NCBI RefSeq assembly: GCF_015594725.1
Contig: NZ_JADNRC010000014.1
Location: forward strand, 1-64,000
Reading direction: 5' to 3'
Source: Flavobacterium sp. ALJ2
GTDB taxonomy: Bacteria > Bacteroidota > Bacteroidia > Flavobacteriales > Flavobacteriaceae
DNA: 64,000 nt
Shown in pieces: positions 56,866 through 64,000 of this stretch; within the stretch, counting starts at the first letter, position 1, and every line of letters begins with the position of its first letter. The position numbers and the translations under genes are program-made. The notes below the pieces were generated by a model, which was not told the origin of the DNA, ran no database searches, and worked only from the letters and a program-made list of their open reading frames with translations.

Positions 56866-57480
56866 ATGATAGTGCTGTCAAATCCAACTGGAATAGCAAA
56901 TGAAATCAATGTAATCCATTCTCTTTTTGAGGAAGGATTACAATTGTTTCATGTGCGAAAACCCAATTATTCTCTAAATGAAATGATTTCGTTTATAGCA
57001 CAGATAAATCCTGAATTCCGACAACAATTGGTATTACACAGTCACCATGAATTGATAGAAAATTTCAAAATCAACCGAATTCATTTTACTGAAGAAAAAA
57101 GAAAAAACAATCTTAATATTCCTGCAAGGTTTACAAAACTTTGTAGGTCTAAAAATTTAGTTTTATCGACATCAACACATTCTATTGCTGATTTTAATGC
57201 AATAGCTCCCGAATTTGAATATGCTTTTTTAAGTCCAGTTTATCCAAGTATTTCTAAAGGGAACTATTTTCCTGAAAATGATTTATTAGAAGCCATAAAA
57301 AACAGAACTAATACAGCTACCAAACTAATTGCTTTGGGTGGAATTAATGCTAAAAACATAGAAGATACATTGGCAAATGGTTTTGATAATATTGCTTTGT
57401 TAGGAACAATTTGGAATACCAAAAACCCAATTAAAAATTTTAAATCATGTCAGAAAATCGCCCTTTCGTACTTACAATAG
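56866..57480 (+). CDS. TenI/ThiE-like thiamine phosphate synthase superfamily protein
   Basis: 204 residues of the ThiE/TenI barrel: LFHVRKPNYSLNEMI (phosphate/substrate loop), LVLHSHHELIENFKINRIHFTEEKR and LIALGGINAKNIEDTLANGFDNIALLG. It lacks the ND...DGVHLG signature of the true ThiE in this operon, so the role is more like TenI (thiazole tautomerase), which accelerates aromatisation of the ThiG product. A second, inactive or accessory ThiE is another option. Its 3' end overlaps thiD by 34 bp. Confidence 0.8.
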   Translation: MIVLSNPTGIANEINVIHSLFEEGLQLFHVRKPNYSLNEMISFIAQINPEFRQQLVLHSHHELIENFKINRIHFTEEKRKNNLNIPARFTKLCRSKNLVLSTSTHSIADFNAIAPEFEYAFLSPVYPSISKGNYFPENDLLEAIKNRTNTATKLIALGGINAKNIEDTLANGFDNIALLGTIWNTKNPIKNFKSCQKIALSYLQ

Positions 57481-58199
57481 CTGGTTTTGACCCATCTGGT
57501 GGTGCTGGAGTTCTAGCAGATTGCAAAACATTTGAACAGCACAAAGTATATGGACTTGCCATCAATACAGGAAATACCATTCAGACAGAAAAAGAATTCT
57601 CTGAAATAGAATGGACAGCACTCGATTTTGTATTACGATCTATAAAAACACTATTTGAAAATTATGATATAAAGGTTGCAAAAATTGGGATTGTGCCTTC
57701 TCTTCATTATTTAAAAGAAATTGTTTTTGGTATAAAAGAACTTTCTCCTAAAACTCAAATTGTTTGGGATACGGTTTTAAAATCTACTACAGAATTTGAT
57801 TTTATTACAATCGAAAACAAGTCCGATTTAAGCGAAATACTTTCTAAAATTGATTTGATTACACCAAATTACAATGAAATAAAGAAACTATTTCCTGATT
57901 TCGATTTTAACGAAAGTAAACTAAACAAAGATATCCCAACAGCTATTTTATTAAAAGGCGGACATAATAACAAAGCTATCGGAACTGATTATTTATATAG
58001 CCAAAATAATTTTTTTGTGCTTATGCCAAATAACACCAAATGTTATGCAAAGCATGGCTCAGGTTGTGTATTATCATCGGCTATTGCTTCTAATTTGGCT
58101 TTAGGCCAAGATTTAAAATCAGCCTGCATAAATGGCAAAAATTATATCGAAAAATACTTGAATTCAACTTCAACCTTAATCGGATATCATTATGTATAA
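57447..58199 (+). CDS. thiD: Hydroxymethylpyrimidine/phosphomethylpyrimidine kinase ThiD
   Basis: 250 residues of the ribokinase-like fold: LTIAGFDPSGGAGVLADCKTF at the N-terminus, ITPNYNEIKKLFP, ILLKGGH and the anion-hole/catalytic loop HGSGCVLSSAIASNLALG. It phosphorylates HMP to HMP-PP. It overlaps the TenI-like gene and the next gene (8 bp), pointing to translational coupling. Confidence 0.93.
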   Translation: MSENRPFVLTIAGFDPSGGAGVLADCKTFEQHKVYGLAINTGNTIQTEKEFSEIEWTALDFVLRSIKTLFENYDIKVAKIGIVPSLHYLKEIVFGIKELSPKTQIVWDTVLKSTTEFDFITIENKSDLSEILSKIDLITPNYNEIKKLFPDFDFNESKLNKDIPTAILLKGGHNNKAIGTDYLYSQNNFFVLMPNNTKCYAKHGSGCVLSSAIASNLALGQDLKSACINGKNYIEKYLNSTSTLIGYHYV

Positions 58200-58830
58200 T
58201 AAACTACAATACATCTCGCAAGGAAACACAATCGAGGCACAGTTGTACAATATTCATCAGGCATTAGATAATGGCTGCGATTGGGTACAAATGCGTTTTA
58301 AAAACCAAACCTCAAAGAATTCTTTCGTTTTAGCCGAAGCTGTAAAATTTTTATGCGAAGAATATCTCGCCAATTTTATCATCAATGATAATGTATACCT
58401 AGCACAACAAATTGCTGCTGATGGAGTACATTTAGGTCTTTCGGACACAAAAATAGAAGAAGCCCGAGCCATATTAGGAAATACTAAAATCATTGGTGGA
58501 ACTGCCAATACGTTTAAAGATATTTCAAATCATATAAAAAATGGCTGTGATTATATTGGTCTTGGTCCATTTCTGTTTACTACAACCAAAGAAAAACTAA
58601 GTCCGATTTTAGGGTTAGAAGGATATAGTGAGATTATACAAAAGATAAAAAACAATAATCTCGAAATTCCGATTTATGCTATTGGCGGAATCACATTAGA
58701 GAATGTTGATCAATTAATAGAAACTGGAATCCATGGTATTGCCGTCTCAGGAATAATTACCAGAAGTCCCGAAAAAGGAAAACTCATTACACAACTTAAC
58801 GAAAAATTATATGCAAACGTCATTATTTAA
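58192..58830 (+). CDS. thiE: Thiamine phosphate synthase ThiE
   Basis: 212 residues. It joins HMP-PP and thiazole phosphate. The expected residues are seen: VQMRFKNQ (loop), [34 protein letters not shown] and [14 protein letters not shown] with VSGIITRS at the end. Overlaps thiD by 8 bp and thiG by 20 bp. Confidence 0.93.
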   Translation: MYNKLQYISQGNTIEAQLYNIHQALDNGCDWVQMRFKNQTSKNSFVLAEAVKFLCEEYLANFIINDNVYLAQQIAADGVHLGLSDTKIEEARAILGNTKIIGGTANTFKDISNHIKNGCDYIGLGPFLFTTTKEKLSPILGLEGYSEIIQKIKNNNLEIPIYAIGGITLENVDQLIETGIHGIAVSGIITRSPEKGKLITQLNEKLYANVII

Positions 58831-59587
58831 AATAGGCGATAAATTACTTGAATCCCGTTTGTTTTTGGGAACAGGGAAATTTGGCTCGAATCTGGAAATG
58901 GAAAAAGCAATTTTGGCTTCAGGAAGTGAATTAGTTACGGTTGCTTTAAAACGTATCGATTTAGAAACTGAAACCGATGCTATTTTATCGCATTTAAAAC
59001 ATCCAAGGATTAATTTATTGCCAAATACTTCGGGTGCAAGAAATGCAAAAGAAGCAATATTTGCCGCGCAATTAGCTCGTGAAGCTCTTGAAACCAATTG
59101 GCTAAAACTCGAAATTCATCCTGATCCAAAATATTTAATGCCAGATGCTATCGAAACTTTAAAAGCTACAGAAGAGCTTGCCAAACTAGGTTTTATAGTT
59201 CTCCCTTACATTCATGCCGACCCAGTTTTATGCAAACGTCTTGAAGATGCAGGAACTGCGGCAGTAATGCCTCTAGGCTCTCCTATTGGCAGCAATAAAG
59301 GTTTGAAAACAATAGATTTTTTAGAGATTATAATCGAACAAAGCAATGTTCCTGTAATTATCGATGCGGGAATAGGAGCTCCATCTGACGCCGCAAAAGC
59401 AATGGAATTAGGTGCTGATGCTGTTTTGGTTAATACTGCTATTGCTGTAGCAGGACACCCAGAATTAATGGCTGAGGCTTTTAGAGAAGCTGTAATTGCT
59501 GGTCGAAAAGCATACGAAGCTAAACTAGGGAAACAATATAATCAAGCCATTGCTTCGAGCCCATTCACTTCTTTTTTATATGACTAA
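58811..59587 (+). CDS. thiG: Thiazole synthase ThiG
   Basis: 258 residues of a TIM barrel: [39 protein letters not shown], the catalytic Lys in [27 protein letters not shown] and [29 protein letters not shown]. It forms the thiazole ring with ThiS thiocarboxylate, DXP and dehydroglycine from ThiH. The frame begins 20 bp inside thiE. The usual thiG-thiH adjacency is broken here by a GxxExxY gene. Confidence 0.96.
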   Translation: MQTSLFKIGDKLLESRLFLGTGKFGSNLEMEKAILASGSELVTVALKRIDLETETDAILSHLKHPRINLLPNTSGARNAKEAIFAAQLAREALETNWLKLEIHPDPKYLMPDAIETLKATEELAKLGFIVLPYIHADPVLCKRLEDAGTAAVMPLGSPIGSNKGLKTIDFLEIIIEQSNVPVIIDAGIGAPSDAAKAMELGADAVLVNTAIAVAGHPELMAEAFREAVIAGRKAYEAKLGKQYNQAIASSPFTSFLYD

Positions 59588-59597
59588 TTTTTAATCT

Positions 59598-59680
59598 CTC
59601 GCAGATTTGGCAGATTAAGCAGATTTATTTGATTTAAAACATGTCAAAAAAAAATCTGCTTAATCTGCCAAATCTGCGAG
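59598..59680. repeat. 29-bp perfect palindromic repeat before the GxxExxY gene
   Basis: Arms at 59598-59626 (CTCGCAGATTTGGCAGATTA...) and 59652-59680 pair perfectly over 29 bp, with a 25-nt loop. Each arm consists of three GCAGATT units at 9-bp spacing (601, 610, 619 within 59k). The unit recurs after the GxxExxY gene. Confidence 0.88.
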
Positions 59681-59745
59681 GAAAATATTTTATTTAAAAA
59701 GCAAGATTTTTCTTTAAATTTGATTTAAAAATTAAAATCAGTATT

Positions 59746-60123
59746 ATGTCAGAAAATGAAATTTCATATAAAGTAAGAGGTGCTATTTTTACAGTGTATA
59801 ACACTCTTGGTCCTGGATTATTAGAATCTGTTTACGAAAGCGCTTTATTTTACCAATTAAAAAAAGATGGATTAAATACTATTAAACAAATTAATTTACC
59901 TGTTAAATATGATGATGTAGAATTAGACATCACTTTTCGATTAGATATATTAGTTGAAGACAAAGTAATTATTGAATTGAAATCTGTTGAAGAATTAAAA
60001 TCCATTCATTTTAAACAATTAAATACTTATCTGAAATTAACCAATAAAAAACTAGGGTTATTAGTCAATTTTAATTGTGTAAATATTCTAGATAATATAC
60101 ATCGAGTAGTAAACAAAATTTAA
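59746..60123 (+). CDS. GxxExxY-family protein (PD-(D/E)XK nuclease-like)
   Basis: 125 residues. It has the GxxExxY signature GLLESVY (Gly24, Glu27, Tyr30) and the nuclease-type core RLDILVEDKVIIELK (Asp67, Glu77, Lys79), followed by QLNTY (Gln91, Tyr95), all as expected for the PDDEXK_3 group. No catalytic activity has been established for the family to my knowledge. It stands between thiG and thiH in the same direction, which is not part of any thi pathway. Repeat sequences with the AATCTGC unit lie on both sides, and its TAA overlaps the downstream one. Transfer as a small cassette is likely. Confidence 0.88.
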   Translation: MSENEISYKVRGAIFTVYNTLGPGLLESVYESALFYQLKKDGLNTIKQINLPVKYDDVELDITFRLDILVEDKVIIELKSVEELKSIHFKQLNTYLKLTNKKLGLLVNFNCVNILDNIHRVVNKI

Positions 60124-60138
60124 TCTGCCTAAATCTGC
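60122..60138. repeat. Partial copy of the AATCTGC repeat after the GxxExxY gene
   Basis: AATCTGCCTAAATCTGC has two AATCTGC units spaced 10 bp, similar to the right arm of the palindrome at 59652-59680 (TAATCTGCCAAATCTGCG). It starts within the stop codon of the GxxExxY gene. Confidence 0.75.
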
Positions 60139-60156
60139 GTGAAACAAAAAAATCCA

Positions 60157-61299
60157 ATGAACACATTCAAATCTGTTTTTAATCAATACGATTGGAATAC
60201 CATTCAATCTAAAATATACCAAACGTCCTCTCAAGATGTAGAGCGTGCGTTAGCCAAAAACAAACGAAATCTTGATGATTTTCTTGCCTTAATCTCTCCC
60301 TCGGCTTTGCCTTATTTAGAGCAAATGGCGCAAGAATGCCATGAATTAACAAAGAAACGTTTCGGAAAAACAATCCAAATGTACGCGCCACTTTATTTAA
60401 GTAATGAATGCCAAAATATTTGTACGTATTGTGGTTTTAGTCTGGACAATAGAATCAAACGAAAAACACTTTCAGATACCGAGATTAAACAGGAAGTTGA
60501 AGCTTTAAAGAATGTTGGATTTGACCATGTTTTATTGGTAACTGGTGAAGCAAATTATACCGTAAACATTAATTATTTCCTGAATGCGATTACTCAAATA
60601 AGAGAATGTTTTTCGATCATTTCTGTCGAAGTTCAGCCGCTTTCTACCGAAGAATATGAATGTTTGCATGAAGCGGGCGTATATTCTGTATTAGTATATC
60701 AGGAAACGTATCATCAGGAAGTCTATAAAAAATATCATACCAAAGGCAAAAAATCAAATTTTGATTTTAGATTAGAAACTCCCGATAGAATCGGAACTGC
60801 AGGTATTCATAAAATTGGATTGGGTGTTTTGTTAGGTTTAGAAGATTGGCGCACGGATAGTTTTTTTAATGCTTTGCATATCGATTATCTTCAAAAAAAA
60901 TATTGGCAAACAAAGTATTCCGTTTCTTTCCCTCGATTACGTCCTGCAGAAGGAATTATCAAGCCTAATTTTATTATGGATGATAAAGACTTAACGCAAC
61001 TTATTTGTGCGTACCGATTATGGAATGAAGATTTAGAAATCTCGATATCGACGCGTGAAAATGAAAAATTTAGAAATAATATTATCCCTATTGGAACAAC
61101 AAGCATGAGTGCAGGTTCAAAAACCAATCCTGGTGGGTACGTCGTTGACCCACAATCATTGGAACAATTCGAGATTAATGATGAACGCTCTGCACAAGAA
61201 ATCGCAAAAATTATTACTAATAGTGGCTACGAACCTGTTTGGAAAGATTGGGATAAAAATTTTAGTCATAAAGTCGAAAACCTTAAAGTCTTAAAGTAA
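60157..61299 (+). CDS. thiH: 2-iminoacetate synthase ThiH
   Basis: 380 residues from the ATG at 60157 (MNTFKSVFNQYDWN). A radical-SAM enzyme that splits tyrosine to give dehydroglycine for ThiG. The cluster motif is CQNICTYCGF (CxxxCxxC), followed by DHVLLVTGEANYTVNINY and the C-terminal VSFPRLRPAEG and GTTSMSAGSKTNPGGY. A GTG at 60139, inside the repeat, is a less likely start. Confidence 0.95.
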   Translation: MNTFKSVFNQYDWNTIQSKIYQTSSQDVERALAKNKRNLDDFLALISPSALPYLEQMAQECHELTKKRFGKTIQMYAPLYLSNECQNICTYCGFSLDNRIKRKTLSDTEIKQEVEALKNVGFDHVLLVTGEANYTVNINYFLNAITQIRECFSIISVEVQPLSTEEYECLHEAGVYSVLVYQETYHQEVYKKYHTKGKKSNFDFRLETPDRIGTAGIHKIGLGVLLGLEDWRTDSFFNALHIDYLQKKYWQTKYSVSFPRLRPAEGIIKPNFIMDDKDLTQLICAYRLWNEDLEISISTRENEKFRNNIIPIGTTSMSAGSKTNPGGYVVDPQSLEQFEINDERSAQEIAKIITNSGYEPVWKDWDKNFSHKVENLKVLK

Positions 61300-61377
61300 A
61301 AACTCTTTTTACTTCAATTCTAACTCTCAGCATTCGACATTTGACTTTCGACTAATTAACTTTAAGACTAAATTTTA

Positions 61378-62088
61378 ATGAGTATAATACAAGATTTTTT
61401 ACGTTACAACCGCCAAATGATGTTGCCTGAAATTGGTGACATCGGTCAGGAAAAAATAAAACAAGCAAAAGTGTTGGTTATCGGTGCAGGAGGTTTGGGT
61501 TGTCCTGTCTTGCAATATTTAGCAACTGCTGGAGTGGCAACAATTGGCATTGTAGATTTTGACATCATAGAAATCCACAATCTGCATCGCCAAATTTTAT
61601 ATACTGAAGATACCGTTGGTCAAGCCAAAACTTCGACTGCCAAAACTGTAATCGAAAAACTAAATCCATTAATTACAGTTATCCCTTTTGAAGAAAAATT
61701 AACTCCAGAAAATGCATCTACTATTATTGAGAGATTTGATATTGTAGTAGATGGTTCTGATAATTTTAAAACCCGTTATTTGGTTAACGATACTTGTGTA
61801 AATTTAAACAAGGCATTAGTTTACGGAAGTATTCTAAAATTTGAAGGACAGATGGCTGTTTTTAATCATAACGGTAGCAAAAATTTACGCGATTTATTTC
61901 CAGAAATACCCGACCCAAAAGACGTTCCTAATTGTAATCTTAACGGCGTCCTAGGAACATTACCTGGGATAATTGGCACTATGATGGCACATGAAACATT
62001 AAAATTAATTCTAAATTTGCCTGCATTAAATAATGAATTAGTACTTTTTGATACGATACACTGGAACTTTACTAAGTTGAATTTCTAG
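61378..62088 (+). CDS. thiF: ThiF/MoeB-family ThiS adenylyltransferase
   Basis: 236 residues. An E1-like enzyme that activates the ThiS C-terminus with ATP. It has VLVIGAGGLGCPVLQYLATAGV (nucleotide loop), IVDFDIIEIHNLHRQILY, DGSDNFKTRYLVND and PNCNLNGVLGTLPGIIG with a candidate catalytic Cys. The CxxC pair usual before the PEIPDP segment is replaced by NLRDLF, so the structural zinc site seems to be lost. Last gene of the thi operon; its stop overlaps the convergent MOSC gene by 4 bp. Confidence 0.88.
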   Translation: MSIIQDFLRYNRQMMLPEIGDIGQEKIKQAKVLVIGAGGLGCPVLQYLATAGVATIGIVDFDIIEIHNLHRQILYTEDTVGQAKTSTAKTVIEKLNPLITVIPFEEKLTPENASTIIERFDIVVDGSDNFKTRYLVNDTCVNLNKALVYGSILKFEGQMAVFNHNGSKNLRDLFPEIPDPKDVPNCNLNGVLGTLPGIIGTMMAHETLKLILNLPALNNELVLFDTIHWNFTKLNF

Positions 62089-62879
62089 AAAATAATTTCA
62101 TCTCCAACGCTAATAACTCCTGAATTTAAACTCACAATATTGGTTCCGAATAAAACGGAATTATTAACTACCCGATATTTACTTAAAGTTTTTAGAGGTT
62201 CTTTTTTTAATTTACCATTTTCAGGATCATTATTGACCATAATACATCTTCCACATGGTTTTACGTTTTTAAATTGTACTTCTCCAATTTTAAAAGTCGT
62301 AAAATCATCTTCTTCATGAGGAGTTTGGGTCCTTATTACAATATTTGGGCGAAATCTTAAAATGGTAATTTTATCTGCTAATTTTTCATTTAGAAAATCT
62401 AAACTTTCACTTCCTATCATTAAATAAGGATATCCATCAGCAAGACTTACATTAAAGGTTTCTTTTAGTTGAGAACTTTCATGTTTACGATCTCCCGATT
62501 TAATGATTTTAACCAGTTTACATTCAAAACCTAATTGTTCACTAAACCAATTTGAAGTCAACTTATTTACCTCAACCACTTCACTTTTATCATCCCAGAC
62601 ATTTACTTCTATCGGATTATCTAAATGTTCTTCAATAGAAAATTCGTGCTTATAATCCTGAAAAGTAATGTTGATTTTTCCATCTGAAATTTGTGGATAA
62701 AACTGACTTAAAATTCGATGTTCTCTTTGTGTTATAAATTGATTTTTAGCATCAATTAACATCCATCTCCGATCATTCTCGAATCCCATTTCTTCTGCAA
62801 AAGCATTTTGGTAACTAATTCCCGCTAAGCTTTTTATCGGATAAATATAAATTTCTTTTACAATATAACTTGCACTCAT
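62085..62879 (-). CDS. MOSC-domain protein
   Basis: 264 residues: MOSC_N beta-barrel (KEIYIYPIKSLAGISYQ, DRRWMLIDAKNQFITQREHRIL) and MOSC domain (CGRCIMVNNDPENGKLKKEP, LFGTNIVSLNSGVISVGDEI). The invariant Cys is in KPCGRCIMVN. The domain binds molybdenum cofactor or sulfur in related proteins; the substrate here is unknown. Its ATG shares one base with the aat stop (TAATG on the minus strand), so it is co-translated with aat. Confidence 0.88.
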   Translation of the reverse strand: MSASYIVKEIYIYPIKSLAGISYQNAFAEEMGFENDRRWMLIDAKNQFITQREHRILSQFYPQISDGKINITFQDYKHEFSIEEHLDNPIEVNVWDDKSEVVEVNKLTSNWFSEQLGFECKLVKIIKSGDRKHESSQLKETFNVSLADGYPYLMIGSESLDFLNEKLADKITILRFRPNIVIRTQTPHEEDDFTTFKIGEVQFKNVKPCGRCIMVNNDPENGKLKKEPLKTLSKYRVVNNSVLFGTNIVSLNSGVISVGDEIIF

Positions 62880-63520
62880 TATTTCTTGTTTTCTAAAATA
62901 AACATAAATTCTTCACGCTCAATTTCACGGCAACCTAAACTTTCCAAATGTGGATTATAAACCTGGCAATCTAAGAGTTTATAATTTTCGTTTTTTAATT
63001 GAGTTACTAAAGCAATAAAAGCTACTTTGGACGCATTAGATACTTTCGAAAACATACTTTCTCCACAAAAAACATGTCCTAAATCTACACCATATAAACC
63101 ACCTACCAATACATCATTCTCCCATACCTCAACTGATTTTGCAAAACCCATTTCATGAAGTTTACAATAGGCTTCGATCATGTTATTAGAAATCCATGTT
63201 CCATTTTGACCATCACGTTTTATTTTCTGGCAATTCGAAATTACATCTCTAAAATTCTGGTTGAAAGTAACCTTAAAACTATTTCGATTAAGAATATTGC
63301 GCATACTTTTGGATACAATTAATTCGTCCAAAAACAAAATCATTCTGGGATTAGGTGACCACCAAACTATAGGTTCTCCCTCGTTAAACCAAGGAAAAAT
63401 TCCACTACGGTAAGCCAATTGTAGCCGCTCAGTAGATAAATCACCTCCAATTGCTAAAACTCCATCATAATTGGCTTCTGAAACTGGTGGAAAAAATAAA
63501 ACTTCAGATAAATGATACAT
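62879..63520 (-). CDS. aat: Leucyl/phenylalanyl-tRNA-protein transferase
   Basis: 213 residues from the ATG at 63520 (MYHLSEVLFFPPVSEANYDG). Transfers Leu or Phe to protein N-termini for the N-end rule degradation route. It shows GLLAIGGDLS-like GVLAIGGDLSTERLQLAYR, GIFPWFNEGEPIVWWSPNPRM and GESMFSKVSNASKVAF. The frame opens nine residues upstream (63547) but those residues precede the family start. Confidence 0.94.
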   Translation of the reverse strand: MYHLSEVLFFPPVSEANYDGVLAIGGDLSTERLQLAYRSGIFPWFNEGEPIVWWSPNPRMILFLDELIVSKSMRNILNRNSFKVTFNQNFRDVISNCQKIKRDGQNGTWISNNMIEAYCKLHEMGFAKSVEVWENDVLVGGLYGVDLGHVFCGESMFSKVSNASKVAFIALVTQLKNENYKLLDCQVYNPHLESLGCREIEREEFMFILENKK

Positions 63521-63536
63521 CTTTAAGTAAAATATA

Positions 63537-63568
63537 AAACCCGACAAATTTAAAAAATTGCCGGGTTT
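63537..63568 (-). terminator. Terminator after the DUF3127 gene
   Basis: On the minus strand AAACCCG/CGGGTTT (63562-63568 with 63537-63543) with an AT-rich centre that can extend the stem. It is located between DUF3127 and aat. Confidence 0.7.
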
Positions 63569-63595
63569 GTTTATTATAAAATCAAAACCTATTGA

Positions 63596-63964
63596 TTAAA
63601 ATGGTAAATCATCTGGTTCGTCTTCGTTTAAGTTTGTTGCTGGTGCAAAAGCTTCTGCAGCAGGCATTGGAGGTGTTTGAGCTGGAGCAGTATCTAATCT
63701 TTCGATTCTCCATCCTTGAATACTATTAAAGTATCTCGTTTCTCCTTGTGGATTAACCCATTCTCTTCCTCTTAAGTTAATAGAAACTTTTACTGGATCT
63801 CCTATTTTATAATTACTCAACAAATCGCATTTATCTTGAGTAAATTCGATCATGATATGTTGAGGATATTGCTCTTCTGTAGTTACTACAAGTTCTCTTT
63901 TCTTAAATGATGCACTAACTTGTTGTTCTGGATTAACAACTTTTACTTTTCCTGTAACTTCCAT
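63596..63964 (-). CDS. DUF3127 OB-fold-like protein with SSB-type C-terminal tail
   Basis: 122 residues. The N-terminal about 90 residues form a DUF3127 domain, with strand pattern like an OB fold (MEVTGKVKVVNPEQQVSASF, KRELVVTTEEQYPQHIMIEF, VSINLRGREWVNPQGE, YFNSIQGWRIERL). An Ala/Pro/Thr-rich linker leads to the last residues DEPDDLPF (115-122), the same form as the acidic tip of single-stranded DNA-binding proteins, which recruits repair and replication partners. The DNA-binding function is inference. Its own SSB is not in this window. Confidence 0.85.
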   Translation of the reverse strand: MEVTGKVKVVNPEQQVSASFKKRELVVTTEEQYPQHIMIEFTQDKCDLLSNYKIGDPVKVSINLRGREWVNPQGETRYFNSIQGWRIERLDTAPAQTPPMPAAEAFAPATNLNEDEPDDLPF

Positions 63965-64000
63965 CTCCGTTTTTATTTAATTGTTATTTATTTTTTTATT

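Overview
The window looks like chromosomal DNA of a Flavobacterium-type member of the Bacteroidota. The evidence is very AT-rich DNA, promoters of the Bacteroidota form TTG-N16..19-TAnnTTTG, a large secreted protein with Ig-like repeats, an alternative complex III operon joined to an aa3-type oxidase, DUF2723, DUF3127 and SPOR-domain proteins, and long palindromic intergenic repeats. No plasmid or prophage replication module is visible.

Layout. 1-3.8 kb is the 5' part of a giant secreted adhesin-like gene (minus strand, running off the left edge). 4.2-5.6 kb is a decayed IS3-family element. 5.7-7.8 kb holds queG and ruvB. 7.86-19.2 kb is one respiratory operon, actABCDEF-coxB-coxA, encoding alternative complex III (quinol to cytochrome c) and the core of the oxygen-reducing oxidase. 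19.4-21.6 kb has a SPOR-domain gene and then about 1.7 kb of gene-free, strand-skewed DNA. 21.6-26.3 kb is rimP-nusA-infB. 26.5-33.6 kb holds a universal stress protein, two tandem tRNA-Gln transcription units, a DUF2723 glycosyltransferase, a polysaccharide deacetylase, a thioredoxin-fold protein without cysteines, and a membrane phosphoesterase. 33.8-36.5 kb is a two-component system bracketed by two paralogous Lys/Ala-rich 64-residue exported proteins. 36.8-42.6 kb holds polA, a LacI-type regulator and a pair of exported ferritin-like proteins. 42.6-45.7 kb is a small island of decayed genes (repressor-like pseudogene, IS30 pseudogene, one secreted protein) bounded by two diverged copies of the ferritin gene 3' end. 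45.9-48.7 kb is rplM-rpsI-rpsB-tsf. 48.9-54.5 kb holds secreted and lipoprotein genes, an M3 peptidase, a queuosine-precursor transporter and tag. 54.5-62.1 kb is a TPP-riboswitch-controlled thiamine operon (thiS, thiC, a TenI/ThiE-like gene, thiD, thiE, thiG, thiH, thiF-like) interrupted between thiG and thiH by a GxxExxY-family nuclease-like gene and palindromic repeats. 62.1-64 kb holds a MOSC protein, aat and DUF3127.

The most unusual items are: the GxxExxY gene with its 29-bp palindrome inside the thi operon; the paired Lys-rich peptides around a sensor/regulator pair; the duplicated ferritin 3' end flanking an island; the cysteine-less thioredoxin; the SSB-like C-terminal tail on DUF3127; a terminator-like hairpin immediately before rimP; and the 1.7-kb gene-free block. 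All calls come from reading the sequence; no database search was run.
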